DNA of 64,000 bases from Symsagittifera roscoffensis. Lineage: Eukaryota > Xenacoelomorpha > Acoela > Convolutidae. Shown in pieces: positions 22,138 to 35,668 of the stretch. Under the pieces are notes generated by a model. That model had not been told where the DNA came from. It was given only the letters and a program-made list of their open reading frames with translations, and searched no databases. The DNA lies in the NCBI RefSeq assembly GCF_963678635.1, contig NC_087064.1, forward strand, positions 76,911,718 to 76,975,717, given 5' to 3'. A program made the position numbers and the translations under genes. The first letter of the stretch is position 1, and every line of letters begins with the position of its first letter.

Positions 22138-25100
22138 TCACAATGAGGCCTTGTCCTCATTAGTCTTGACCAACAACTGGTCTAGAGAATCAGTAGTCTG
22201 GGCCACTACTCTCGATGAACAGTATCTGGACAAATCTTGCACTTTGCCACTCTCCAATTCTCTTTCTATCTCACATTTGATCCATCTCATTGTTTCCTTC
22301 ATGCCTTCTGCTAGCCTTACTTTCGGTTCCCAATTTAGTTTCTCCTTAATCAAAGTGTTGTCGCTGTTCCTTCCGCGCACTCCTACGGGTCCCTCGATAT
22401 GCTTAATTGGAAGATTGGATTTCCCACATAAATCCAGGGCCAGTTTCGCGAACCCATTCATCGTTATCATTTCTGAGGATCCCAGGTTCACAGGAACGTC
22501 TAGGTCAGGACAATCCATGATCTTCCTGATTCCAGTGACGCAGTCATCTATGTATATGAAGCTGCGGGTCTGTTCACCATCGCCCCACATTTCAAATTCT
22601 GTCTCGGAGCAAATCTAAAAACCAGCGTTAGCACCAGGAAACATTTCGCGAAATCAAACTTTAATTCAATCAAAGAAATATGTAGAAATCATTATAAAAT
22701 AACAATTTGTTTTTCAAGCCAACAACTCATTACCAAGCATTGTACGAAATCGTTTGAATAAAATTGATTTGACTCGGGAAATTACCAAAAAGGAATTAGG
22801 CTGCCATGTAGAATCTCCATGAACAAGTTTTTTCGCTTACTTGTTAACTTACATCATATATACAGTATCCAAAAAAAAACAGAACGCAAAAAACTATTGC
22901 AAATAATCGAGAAAAAATTTGAAAACAAAGACACAGTTTTGAAGGCGTAATTTAGGAATTATAGCATACAGAGGCGAAGCTTCGCTTGGCAAACACTTGC
23001 GAGAAAATGCAGCTCTCCCAAAAAAAACGAAAGAAAAAAATCGCGACCTATTTAAGAATCTGAACTACGTTTATCGACTCTTAAATAAAAAGTGTCGTAG
23101 TCAAAAATGTAGATGTCTCACTAAAAAGTGTTAATAGTTCGTGAGTTTAGTGTTTGTGCACTTAAGAAGTGTTCGTAGTCACAAATGAAGATGTCTCTCA
23201 TATTATGAAAGAACGAGTCCAAAGACGCATTGGTATTTGTTAATGCTTCAAAAAGAATTTCTCTGTTTAATTGTACAAATCTATTATATACACAGAGAAA
23301 AAGGAGCCTCGCAACACTTGCAATACCACACAAATATAGCACTGTCAGCTATCTGACAGAACTTGGAATAAAAGCACTAACTAGAAAAATTGAAAACACT
23401 TCGAAGAAACAACCTACAGAAATGTTGTCTAGAATGATACTAAATTTGGGGAAAACACATCCAGAGAACAAAACTCCGGCATATCATATACACTCAGAAA
23501 CAGTTTTTGAGCAAAAACTATGCCGACAGACAGAAGTTGGTTAAAACCACGTTGAGCCGAAAACAAAATTTTGATGATAGATAAAAATTTGAATGTTCTG
23601 TTCCTTGAGGGGAAAGCGTAAAGTTCAAAAATTTCAGAAAACAAGATCTAATTTTATTTTCAAACGACGCGACATTGGTTCATTAGTACCAAGCGAAACA
23701 ATTGAAGCCAAATGAAGCTTTTCAGTGAAAATAAAAACATAAATTAAATAGCAGAAAAAAAATTAGTTTTAATAAACTTACAAGGATGAAATGAAAAACA
23801 CTTTCAATTACAAAGAAAATTGCTTACAACACAAGATACATCCATAACAAAGCAACTAAGATAACAAAACAATGACAAATAATAGGCGAACAAGTTTATG
23901 AAATGGAATTTTTTCCCGTTTGAAAAAAATTGTTCCTGCCTAGATCCGAACCGAGGACCTTTGCCGTCGCAGGCTTTCTGGTTCCCTTTAGACGAAAATG
24001 CCAGAAAAGCTGGAAAACTTGAACTCAAAATAAATAAATCAATCAATCAAATGATTCAACTGATTTGGTTAAATATGTTTTTAATTAGAAAAAAGTCTTC
24101 AGTTTACTTTTTTTCTCTTGTAGTTAATATAATGGACTACAACTGGTCTAGAGAACATATTTAACTTGCTGTCAATAAGAAGCAAGTTAAATCATTGCTT
24201 CTTATTGTTTATGAAATTAGAACATATAGACAAATAGACAAAAATTGAGCTGGTAGAGCTGATAGACAAAAATTTGTTCGCTTCTCTGGTCTGATTAATT
24301 TGGACTACACTACAAGCAAAGGTTATGTACATTTTCACTCGAGATTTGGTCTATTCTATTGTCTTCTTTCTAAGCTTTCCAGTTTTTTTTCAACTCAAAA
24401 TAAAAAAAAACATTTAATATCACTTATTAGCGATCCACTCACCGCCTTGCGACAGAATGCGGGTGGGGCCTTCTCCCTCCCGCCCTTCCAAGAACCTTTA
24501 GGTCCATACACATTGTGGAATCTGGCACAGCGGAACTGCAGTCCAAAGTCCCGCATATATGCCAGTCCCATCTCCTCGCTGTAGAGTTTCTCCAGTCCGT
24601 AGGTGTCTTGTGGTTTGGCGGGCCACGCGTCGCTTTCCTTCAGACCCGGATTGGTCGTCTCCATCTAGAAAAGATAAACTGTTTCTCCTAATGTTTGTTG
24701 TTTATGTCATTGACATCACAGGCTGATACTAATGGCTTATTAATTGAAAAGTGGACGAGAAAATTGTAATATATTCCATTATAAAAATATAATTTTGATA
24801 ATCACAGGGAAAATTTCAAAAGTCAATTAGCGTTTGTTTAGTCTATGCACTTCGGCATTAACCAAGAAACCGCTAATATATTCATTGAGACTGACTCAGA
24901 CTTACCGGTTGGACAGTTTGAGCTTGACAATCATTTGGGAATAATAATATTTTAAGGGTTGTTAGCATAACTGTAAAGAATTGCTTTAGTAACAAAAAAG
25001 AATGTTTCAGAGCAATTGAGTTCCACCCGTCATTGAACTCGATACAAATGGTTGAGAGAAGTAGAAGTAGCCTAATGACCTAAACCTGTTTGTGTTCATT

Positions 25101-27942
25101 ATAGACACAGGCAGATGAGGCGTAGAAGTATCTGTTGACAGTGTGCAGATGTCTCCTCGCACTCTCCAGCATGTTTGTTGAGATGAGGGTGTTGTTGAAC
25201 ATGAGGACACTCTGGTTGCTCTTGATGAAGCCCATCCCGCCCATGTCAGCCGCCAACATGTACACCTCACTACAGCCCTCGGTCAACTAACAAACAAAAA
25301 CAAGCAATATAATAGGGGGGGGGGGGGAGGTTCTCATGCTTGAAGGACCGAAAGCTTGAAAAGTTTCAACCTATCAAAATCGCTAAGCGTTCCTATTGGC
25401 TAAATGCCTTTCTCACAAAATCAGAGTCAATATTAACAGAAAATGTTTTAAATAATCAAAAATATTACAAATTGCATATGGACTTTCAGATAACAGTGAA
25501 TCATTAATCCGAAAAGTAAAGACCATTAAAAGGAACCAAACATCAGTTAACGAGTTATTACGTAATAAAGTGTCAGTTTAATAAAAAAAAAGCGGCTGTC
25601 GAATGATAGTAATCCAGGATGCCAACAAAACAATTTAGCAAACCAGGCAGTAACCTTCTGAATTCAGGCTACCAAAAATTAATAGGGTGGGTGTTTAGAG
25701 TCTGATACTAAGGCAAAGCTGCACTTCGCAAACACAAACGATAAAACGGCAAAAATTAGCTCTACACAAGCAATAAATAAAAAGTAAAACTGCGAAAAAA
25801 AATTTGTCTTGTGCCGGAATCAAACACCTGCCCTGGAGATTATGAGCCTCACCTCCTAGTATCTGCACCACGGTCGTTTGCAAATTTACTAAAAATAGCC
25901 AACAAAAGGTAGCTACAAATGCTATTAAATTGCCAATTCTAGGCAGCAAAAATGCCACCAAACAAAACTAAATATGTTGCTACGTTACGGAACCGACCTG
26001 AATATTAGGCGCTTTACCTCCTCGCATTTGCTCCACAATTGCTGGAAAATTAACTAACACTAGCCAGAAACAAAGCAGCTACCAGTGTTTTGAACACATT
26101 ATACAAAAAATTAAACGAAAAAGCCCTTATAAGATATACGAAAGGTTATACGAAAGATCAGATTTATACGATAAATTAGCGACTCTTTTTTTAGTGAGAC
26201 AAAATTTTTTCATTGATTACTGCAAGATGATCAATATTAGGGGCGGCTCAACTCCCAGCATAAAAAATTTTCTGAGAGCAATCAGAGGTTTCGGGCAAAA
26301 AATATAATCGAGCATCAAAAACAATCTAAAACGCTTTGAGCGGTTGCTATAATTGTCATATTCCGATCACATTTTTGTGCGAGATGTAATAGGAAAACTA
26401 TATAAACGAGTGGAAAGTTAGCGAATTAGACATAATCGACAATATTTCTCTCCAAAAAATGAGCAAAAGAATTTGTTTTTTAATTTTGTTCCGACCAGAT
26501 TTTGCGTATGAAACAAAACAAAACTAAAACACACCAAGTTCCTTCTCACTTTCAGTGGTCGAAGCAGGAAGAGCTCAAATAGAAATTAAAGATGACCATT
26601 ACAGCGTTAATGAAAAATCGGTAAGGAGAAGCAACGAAAGAAAAACGTATAAAACAAGCTACTCACGAGAATAATTAGTCTGAAATAACATAATTTCGAA
26701 ATAACTTGGACCTAAAAAATATCCCGTTCTAATAACAGGTGGACCAATGACGCAAAATCATTTAAAAATACCTTGAAGGGGAAATAGAAAACACTTCAAC
26801 GCAACATTTCACTGAAAATTTTGTGGCTGGTTTAACGTCAAATAATTCCTTCCGGCTTATTATCGAATCTTTTTTTTTCATTTTCTACCAGTTGTGTATT
26901 AAAAAAAACAATGAGCAGTATGGTTTGATTTATCGTGACAAAATAGTGACCTTGATGCAGTTGGCCATGTCTCGGAGGTCCAAGAGGAAAAATTGGTGGC
27001 AGAAGTCAGTCCAGTGCATGAAATCATTCTCCTTCCAGTCCCCCACAACTACGTAGTAGCCACCATCGTCTTTCAGGCTACACAAACAGACAAAAAATTT
27101 ATTCAAATCGAAGCCTGAAAATTTCAGAAACGAAACATGCATTATTTCTACTGTTTTTTTCTTACTTGAGCCGAAAATGAAAAGAGAACAGATGCAAGCA
27201 TGCTATTGTGCAATTAGCAAGGAGTGCTCCATTAAAATAAGAGGGACCGATCATTTTTCAAGTAGACAAATGTTGTATGGTTATAAAAGCAACGAAAAAA
27301 TTATACATTTCAAAACCGGCGACATTTCAAATACTCAGCAGAAAATAAGTGAAAAGGGAAATATTCATAACTTTTCTCGACACCGAGACAAAGTTTTATT
27401 ATTTTTTCTTGAAATCCGAATCACAACTAAAAGGGCTTTAATATGAGGTATCACTTGGCACCATGGAACAAGGAAATTTAGATCCCGACTGTACACGCTC
27501 TAAACGGCGATTCAAGGAACGTTGAATAAAGTTTAGAAAGAGAAAATTCAACAAAAAAGAGACAACCATTATAAGATTTGACTTACACTTTTCAAAATGC
27601 GCTATTAGTGTTACAGTTAGCAAAACTGAGATACACATGCATTTATTAGCGTTTTTTGGCTTCTATAACTTTACAGAACTACTATTATACCGAAAAAACT
27701 TGATATCTAATTGAAAATTTTTTGCATCTGTAACAAAGTTTGGGCTAAATTTTAAAATACAATTTACAGAGCCTTGTGTTTCTATACTCGTAGAATGCTA
27801 ATGAACAAATCGTACTACAATTACCGAATTTCTGAAGTTACCTTTTGGCCAGATGAGACCCGATGAATCCGGCTCCCCCTGCCACAGCCACCTTTTTCTT
27901 CAACTTGCCCTCTCTCTTATTTTCTCCATTGCACTTTTCCAT
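22138..27942 (-). CDS. GME: GDP-mannose 3,5-epimerase
   Basis: Converts GDP-D-mannose to GDP-L-galactose (and GDP-L-gulose) by double epimerisation; cytosolic, NAD-dependent extended SDR. Exons from 5' to 3': 27842-27942, 26951-27077, 25086-25286, 24443-24664 and 22138-22614. All are GT-AG and join to 375 residues, against 377 in Arabidopsis. The Rossmann motif GGAGFIGSHLA is at 22-32. Counting residues, C136, Y165/K169 (YGLEK), K208 (REKAP) and R297 (VRGRNSDN) each sit exactly nine positions before the Arabidopsis catalytic residues C145, Y174/K178, K217 and R306. Family signatures AADMGGMGFI, FYASSACVY, KESDAWPA and MWGDGEQTRSF are all present. The start ATG (27942) is the only candidate and gives a short leader. 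Introns carry SINEs of the window's families, so the gene belongs to this genome. I see no other ascorbate or nucleotide-sugar gene nearby. Confidence 0.95.
22615..24442 (-). other. GME intron 4, repeat fragments only
   Basis: Donor GCG|gtgagt at 24443, acceptor ttttttag at 22615. It contains a SINE A start fragment near 22970 (cgaagcttcgcttggcaaac) and a tRNA-like SINE B head near 23930-23990 (gatccgaaccgaggaccttt). No exon is needed by reading phase. Confidence 0.7.
25307..26950 (-). other. GME intron 2 with G tract and SINE
   Basis: The donor AAG|gtcact ends exon 2 and the acceptor gtttgttag precedes 25286. Near 25313 a 13-base G run is followed by ttctcatgcttgaaggaccg, which resembles the end of the MITE at 60612. 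The SINE copy covers 25711-26075. The rest holds nothing recognisable. Confidence 0.65.
25711..26075 (-). mobile_element. SINE family A, extended copy
   Basis: It starts aggcaaagctgcacttcgca and has the short linker aaaaattagctctac. The tRNA-like part (gccggaatcaaacacctgcc) is followed by a second tRNA-like part (gttacggaaccgacctga), each ending in an actaacactagcca-like motif. It looks like a dimer of two heads. Confidence 0.55.
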
Positions 27943-27968
27943 CGTCCAAACTCGATTGCTTCTTCTTC

Positions 27969-28092
27969 GTGAAGTAGAATTGACCTTAAGTATAATTCTA
28001 ATTCTATGAAAACCATTTAGAGGGTAGTACGTGAAGTAGAATCGACCTTGGGTATAATTCTAATTCTATGCAAACCATTTAGAGGGTAGTAC
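27969..28092. repeat. Exact-length 62-bp tandem duplication upstream of GME
   Basis: Two units, 27969-28030 and 28031-28092, both start gtgaagtagaat and end agagggtagtac, with about five differences. The first begins 27 bases upstream of the GME ATG, so it lies in the 5' UTR or core promoter. A looser 55-bp pair (28159-28197 and 28214-28252, tcaaaaaagtgagacttac) follows. Confidence 0.85.
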
Positions 28093-30923
28093 AACGAATC
28101 GAGGAATAACCGTATTTGGACAACCTGAAGAAATAGCAACAATTACCGTGCTTCGCTGATTCAGTTGACATATCAAAAAAGTGAGACTTACACAAAACAA
28201 TTAACCACAATAAATTCAGTTGCCTTATCAAAAAAGTGAGATTTACAAAAAAGTTACCAAGATTGTGTAATTTGCTAGATATAAATAATTTATTTCTTCA
28301 ATTACAAATATTTCAATTTAAAAAATAATTACCGAAAAATCCTGAATTGTGGAAATTGCTAGTCAACTGGCTCATTATCCAGTTAAAAGTTATCCCGTTA
28401 TCAGTTAAAATTTATGGTAAAAGAAAAATATAAAACGAAAACTTGACGGATCTGGAGGGCCGCTTAAACCACGGAACAGCTGGCAAACTATTGTACGCAG
28501 CCAACATGCTAGGTTTTGAACAATTTTACATATCGATAAGTTCTCACCAGTTGATATCAATTCCAGCTCCACTTAGGTTTTCGTTAACACAATAATTCGG
28601 AAAGCAAACTTAAATCAGCTCTTCTTTTTATTTTTCTGTTTTGAAAACAATTAAATCATTCAAAAAATTTTCCGAGCTAATACCACCAAAATTTGAATCT
28701 AGTAGCAACTAACTTGTAACATATTAACAATTTATTCTTTTCTTTGTTATCTCTGATTTTAAAATGAATTTCAATTGTTATTTTATAACTTTCTTTGATC
28801 TCTTCGTTTTTCATTAGGAAACCAATTTGTGTATTTTGCGATTTTTACGCAGATTCCGTAACAAGAACGCTCTGTGTTTTTCCTTTTCTTTGATCGTTCC
28901 GACAAAATTTTAACAAGTTTAAAGACTTGTCTCAGGATTACAGAAATCTACGCTCACCAAATTGTGCGCCTATCCAGAGCACAGTTTGACCTCAGTATGT
29001 TTTCTTTAGAAAAACTAGTAAAAGTATTTTTTTTGTAACAGATCAATTAGTTCTAGCTGCGTATAGTCGCGACATTCAATAAAAAATCAAAAGGTCATGC
29101 TGGCGACAAGACAACGCGATACTGATGCAATGATACTAAATCAAATGTTGGTTAGTTTTGAGACTAAACCCCTCTTCTTTTTGATCCGACCATTGAAAAT
29201 AGGACGGAACTATGTTTTTGAACGTTTCAGATTTTTATTTTTTTTGTTTTACACGCGAAATCAGGCACCACGAAAAAAAACCTAGCCAATAGACCTATGA
29301 AAAAGAGTCAGAAACGCGAGTAAATAGAAAAAATGACTAGTTTTTTGAAAAGACTTCAAAGTTCGAATTTCAAAGAAAAACATATGGCCTTAAACTTCTT
29401 TGAATTTCTAGAAAAAATTATGATTAACAATTTTTTGATAAATTAACCCATTTCGGGAAAACTTGATCAATCGGTAAATCTTTTATTCCGCTGGGAAATC
29501 TGCAAATTAAATTCCACTATTGAAACTAGACGTCGATCACGTTTTTTGAGACCTTTAGACTTTCGATGTTTGATATTGGTGTTTGCCTTCCTTGTAAAAT
29601 GAATGAATTGAATTTAATGAACTGAAAAAATCAACTCCAACCGCGAAAAATCTAATTTGAGCGTCAACAAACTTTAAAACTTTTTCCTGCTAAATAACAA
29701 ACAACAAAAAATCACCAAGACTTATACAAAAGTATTCACTACAATCATGACTCTTATTAATCGGAATGGTTGAGTGATATTTGATAATAAAGACATTTCA
29801 GTCTTTCAAAAAGGTATTCCAGAGTCGAGAAAAAATAAAAGTGTCAAAGAATCTTTTTAACCAAAAATTATCATCCAAATTACAGTCAATAGAGCTTTCA
29901 TATGAATCCACGTTTGACCTCCTACTATCTTTCTTTAAGGAAGTCAAAATTGGCAGGAAAAATTCAAAAAACTGCCCCGTATACATATTTCCTTTCCAGT
30001 CTTTGTCAGAAACTTTTCAGTGAGTGTAAATACTCTACTAAACTTCATCCACTCAGCTCTGAATTAAAGATATCGCTCTAAATAAATTGAAAAACCAAAT
30101 TTTCAAATTACCTCTCGAAACTGCCACAAACGATGCAGATCTTTTCATTGCTGCTTAAAAAGGCTTTCACGTGAAATATTTTTTTCTGAGTACCTGATTT
30201 AGCTGAAAAACAACCGAATCCAAAGTCCTTAACACCAGCCATCAAGATATCAACTAAGAAATAATCAAAAGATCATCAGAAATAAGTTACCAATTCGACC
30301 AGATTTTACTTCGTGGATGTATGTTCATTTCGTACAAAATGCTCCCAAATACTGAAGATACTCTGGCTGCTCATCATTCTACGCAGTCCATTAAGCTCAC
30401 GCTATACGAAGTAATTCATTTTGAAGCTGAAAAACAAAACATATCAGCAAACTTATTAATTGCTACATAATCGAGCAATGAAAGTAGTCGGACCTGAAAA
30501 AAATCAAACAAATGTAGCAGAGAGATACAGCCATGTTCTATAAGTATTTGAAGAGCTCGATTTGCGATTTTGTACGTTTCCAAAACAAGTTGACAGTAGA
30601 AAACATCAAAAAATTACCTGAAATATCAATAATTTCTTTTTTTTTGTAACTTGATTATCATATCCCACGATTATCATATCCCAAAATTTTAAACTTTCAA
30701 CTCCTATGATCAATATTTCCAGCTTTAATCATAAATTACGCAATCAGTTGATTAAAATTTGTACCACGAACCATTGCAAACCTTGTAATTGTATCAACAA
30801 ACGATTGGAAGTAATTAACTCAGAACATACTGAGTTATTTAGTGCCCTTGAGGTGTCAATCATCTCAAATGAAAAATATCATCTTTGAATTGGAAACACT
30901 ATTATTGAAAGAATCAAAGCTTA

Positions 30924-31095
30924 CACAAAGGCGAAGCTTCACTCCTCTCACACACTAACCACTCAGCCACTGAAGCTTCAACGTCAGAAAAAAAATAGCC
31001 ACAAAAAAAGGAGAGAACAGATGCTATGCAATTTCCAATGCTACAGTGAAACTTCCAAATAAGTGAACATTTATTTATTTGCAAGTTAGGTTAGA
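30924..31095 (-). mobile_element. SINE family A, internally deleted
   Basis: The start cacaaaggcgaagcttcact jumps directly to the tRNA box A part (actaaccactcagccactga), losing the intervening 100 bp. It then continues to the usual tail (gcaatttccaatgctacagt, caaataagtgaacattta). Confidence 0.6.
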
Positions 31096-31869
31096 AAAAA
31101 AGAGCATTCGCTATATTACACTAAGCTGATCTAAATGTAATGACTGGCATATCTATGGCTATGACACTGGCACATTTGATTTTTTTTATTTACAATTTCA
31201 GCTCGAAAAAACTGACCATATTACCTAAAAATCTGTTATTGGTTATGAAAAAATCAAAGAACAATTTTAAACTCAAAACACATATTTTCGAACACAGAAA
31301 CTTTCGGAAAATGACACTAAAGAACTTCAAAATGTTGTCAGGAATGATGCTCTATTTTTGCGGAAAACATCCAAAAACACAATCGACGGTGTTTAATGAA
31401 AATTCAACAAGTTCGGCGACAACTGAGCCGTCAAAACTTGGGAAAATTCCCGTAGAAACGAAAACTATAATAATGTCATAGAAAAATTTGCTCTATAATT
31501 TCTGTTCTCAGATTTTTAGCTTTTTGTGTGATCCGGAAGGTAGCATAAAAATTGATTTTTCCTTGAAACGACCCAAAATTACGTAGCCGATAGAATCGCC
31601 ACTTAGCCAACATCAATTGCGCCCAATATAATTTTCATGCAAAAAAACTATGAAGGAAAAAATACGAAGTCAAGCTTAGTAAAATTATAAATTGTGGGAG
31701 TAAATGAAAACACTAAGAAAAGTAAAACGAAAATGGCGGACAGCAAAAACCTGCAACTAAGCCTACAAAAACTAAGCAGAGAAAACTTAGGCCGACAATT
31801 ATTTTGAAACGGAAAGTTTCCTGTTTGAAAAAAGAACTATTCTCATATGAGGCAGCTCAGCAGACAAAA

Positions 31870-31958
31870 CAACTCAGCCGACATGTGGTAACTCAGCCGA
31901 TATGTGGCAACTCAGCCGATATGTGGCAATCAGCCGACATGAGGCAACTCAGCAGACA
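31870..31958. repeat. Short tandem repeat, about 20-bp unit
   Basis: Four to five copies of a unit like aactcagccgatatgtggc, with a/g and t/a variants and one shortened unit. It lies directly beside a SINE B copy. Confidence 0.8.
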
Positions 31959-32010
31959 AATAATAGACCGAGAATTATTTTGAAACAAAAAATTTCTGTT
32001 TGAAAAAAAA

Positions 32011-32220
32011 TAGGGCCCAGTCCGATTCGAACCTAGGACCTTTGTCGTCCCAGGCGTATCCGTTACTTTCAGATCAAGTGTACCGAAAACGCTAAGAAAA
32101 TTGAGTTCATTATGAACCAAGATCCCAAGTGATTTTGTTGCGCAAGTTGTTACCCCAATAAAAAAGTTCATATTCGGATTTGATAAGGCTTGCTAATCGC
32201 AAGCAAAAAAAATCAATTTA
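32011..32220 (-). mobile_element. SINE family B, single copy
   Basis: The tRNA-like head (ccgattcgaacctaggacct with the gtatccgttactttcag box A complement) is followed by ttgagttcattatgaaccaa and ends in cttgctaatcgcaagc. This matches one arm of the 20356-20888 palindrome, and so defines the family outside it. Confidence 0.65.
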
Positions 32221-35200
32221 ATTTAGCAAAATTAGGAATACATTCATAATACAATTAGTTGAAACTTTTTCTTTCATGATGTTTATCGTGTATAATAGTC
32301 ACTCAACAACGGAAGAACTAAATATATGATTATCAAAAAAATCCAAAAATTGAGACAGACTTTCGCTTTAGAAATAAGCGTTTCAGAGTTCAGTGTTAAT
32401 TAGTGAATTTAAAACTTGTAATCAGACTTTCAAACAAAACAGAGACCAAGGCGACAACTGAACCGAAACCGACGATGTCGAAAAAAAGTTACTAACAATT
32501 TTTAGTGCGTTTATATCGGCCAAACATGATGTCACATGAAATTTAAAAAAAAATCATTTACCGGGAGAAAACATCTTGTACCCTCTTGCAATTACTTTCT
32601 CTCGCTTGTTTTGAAAATATAAAAATCAGAAAACGATCAATCAATACCTGTTGATAGTTTCTTCTCTATAAACTTCTAGAATTAGCATAAAATCAACAAA
32701 ACTAGATATCCTCTGAAGAAACAACTTAATTTAATCATTGCTTCAAAAAAGCGTTGAACAAAAGTGTCCCGGACGTCCGGTGCGGTGCATGTTGTTACCT
32801 TGAAGTCGCATAAGCCGAATAACTTGAAATGAAAAACTGCAACATTAGATCATAGATTTGTAAAATCGATATCATCCAACATTTATTGACCGCCATTGTT
32901 TGTTTCTCCGACAAAGTTATTCAGCTGAAATCTTCATCGCTCAGAGGTAACTCAAAAACTGAAGTGGATCGAGAGGGCTCTTTAAATCATACTTCGAACT
33001 TCGAAAACATTTTGAAGTCCTAACAAATACGACTGCGTTTAAACTGAGTTGTTGGGGATATTTTTGCACAAGCTTGACACTTGAGATGAGTTCTTAGTCT
33101 GATTTCGTTTTTTGCAACATTTTCTCAGAATTTCAGACTAATATAAATTGCTTTCAATTATAGCAAGAACTGTTGGTTGTGGGGACATGTAAATCTTCTA
33201 CATTTTACGATTATTTTGATTACGCTTATGATTAGCAAGCATTGTGAGATGAATTTGTTTCGAAGTAAACAACTTGTCCCACAGAATCTAAAAAAATTTC
33301 CAAATATATATATTTTTCAAACCAGCAGACTCATTTTGAACATGACTTTATTTCACAAATCCGTTCTCCTCAAAAACTTTTATATCGGTTGCAAATTTAC
33401 GAGTTACCATTCAGTATAATTTTTGTTTTGTTTTTTCTTTTTGACTCAAATATTGTCGATGTTTGCGGCCTTATACTGCTTAGTTTGATCGGGAAAAAAC
33501 GTATGCGTGCGTCTTCAGGGGACTAAAAAAAAAACATTTTTTATTTTTTTGTATGAAAATATTTTTTATCGTCTGAAGGGAGGCGATGCGATGTTCAAGA
33601 ATTGAAACAAAAGTTCGAAAAAAAAATTTTCAATCCTATTTTAACATTCAATTGTTTTCCTTTGAACATTTTTGTCAAACTGAACATAAAGCAAGACAAG
33701 TGGAGACAACAAAGTACAAAATTTCAACAATATCAAGCAAGTAGCTTAGTATAACATTGAACAAAAAGTAGATTGCGAGACTACTATAGTACCAACTTCA
33801 TTGTTATAATATCATGTCGAAACGGAAAAATTGAGACGAGTTTTCCTCGACGTGGGTTAAAATTGTTGTAGAATCCAAATCACGGCGGCTACAAGCGTTT
33901 CAAAATGATACCACATTTGGCGAACATTCTTCGAGCTAATGTACCTAGCACTTAAATTAACGCGAAAGAAAACCCCCATCCTACGCCATTGTACCTTCCC
34001 AATCTTTGAGTCATCAAACAAAAATTTAAAAAAGAAAAAGCTCCAGCTTGGTTGGTAAAAAAACTGTGCAATGCTGAAAATTCAACTCAAAATAAAATTT
34101 TAGAAATATTCTGAAAAAAGCACTTTTACAACAACGTTATTTACAATTCGACATCTCAACTGAAATAATATCGTACAACGGCACACTTAAAAAGAAATAA
34201 GGCAACAATCTGGCAAAACTGTCAAGATAAGAAACAATTTATGCTACAATTTAACAGCAGCGCACACGTTTATTTTGGTCAGCCTAGAGAAGACTTTTTG
34301 AGAAGCACAAAGAGATTTTTGGTTCAGTGTAGCACCAAAACATTAGGCCTTTTTTATGGTACTAATTTTATGAGGATATTGTAAGAAAAGGAAATTGAGA
34401 AGATATCGCAACTGAAGACTACAATACTAGCTAATAATGCCACAATGAGAAATAGAAGTTTGCACTACGCCGCCGCTTCTTTCAATTATTTCTAACAACT
34501 CGCTTCGCCGGGTTAAAACATACCGGAGCGTAACGTTTGATTTTGATGCATGATTGATGCACACTTTGTCCCCTACTTGATTTTTACTTTGATCATACTG
34601 ACCAATTTTCCATCATAGTTTTCAGTCTTATTTTTGTTCTACTTTCGAAGAAAAATACTATTTTTTGAATCTTTATAACCATAACTAATAAACGTGCAAA
34701 ATGACTGTCAATTTTTGATAATAATTTTTGATAATCATACTTTTTGAGTACTTTTCAGGATGCAGCTCAAAATTGACAGCGACGCACATGCACACTTCTA
34801 ATGAGAACTAACTACTTCAGTGCAGTGAAAGAATTATTTTGCCACGCGGTCAACTAACAAGAAGATAATAGTTAAAGCCACTAAAGCGAATTGGAACACC
34901 ATTCACTAAACCATCAGTTATGGCTTTAAAACTTTAACCATTCCGGGTTGAGCTAACAGGAAAAATTATCTCTAACTCAGAGATATCGCAGCGATTACCA
35001 TCTATGATTCGGTCTATGATCAGGGTCACTTTATCCATGACCAGGGCTTAATCAACGCTGAACTAGCGCTAAATTTTCAGGTCTGAATCAGACATGAATC
35101 ATCCATGAATTAGAGATGGACTTTCACTACAATAACCCTGAAGACCCAATACATATGTCAATACGAAAAAATAAATTGTTTGATAATATTCTTCTTCTTT

Positions 35201-35389
35201 CATAGTATTTAAAGACTATTATCAACTTATTTTGACGTGTCATTAAAACAGGGTCTGAGGTTAGAGACAAAATTATTTTTCTGACAGTTGTAATTTGACA
35301 TGGCCTGCACACCTCAAAGATCTAGCTCTATTAACAGTGTCATATCTGATTGACTTTCACAGAGGCTCTTTTCTTTTTTCAACATAATT

Positions 35390-35515
35390 GTGTACTTAAA
35401 TTTATACTTTTGTACGTAATTTTACGTAAATTTGTATTCTTGTACGTAATTGTACTTAAACCTGTACTTTTGTACGTAATTTTACTTAAATTTGCGTAAA
35501 TGTACTTAAATTTGA
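35390..35515. repeat. Short tandem repeat of ttgtacgtaatt type
   Basis: Repeats of a roughly 28-bp unit containing ttgtacgtaattttacttaa occur about four times with substitutions, 3' of the SLAIN stop codon. Confidence 0.7.
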
Positions 35516-35668
35516 TCGCTTTCTTCTCCACTTGGCCTTCTTGTGTCACTGTGTTGTAAAAGCACTGTTTACAGCTTGTAAGTAAAGAAATTAAGAGAAG
35601 AAAAGGGCCTTTGACGATTAGTCTATCTTTCTTATTAATAATTGGCTATAATATCACCACGAATGGCA

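Larger units (their letters stand above)
27943..35668. other. Intergenic region upstream of GME, downstream of SLAIN
   Basis: No exon recognised. Open frames such as 29781-30023 and 33177-33419 lack domains and are AT-rich. Contents: tandem repeats just upstream of GME, SINEs at 30924-31095 and 32011-32220, a short tandem at 31870-31958, and an A/T-rich tandem at 35390-35515. I see nothing in 32.3-35.3 kb. Confidence 0.6.

Noticed and set aside
31140-31481. 113-codon plus-strand frame
   Set aside because: Its sequence matches a dispersed AT-rich repeat also seen near 4100 and 29400; no domain.
31870-31958. Possible CRISPR-like array
   Set aside because: Contiguous 20-bp units without unique spacers, in a eukaryotic intergenic region.
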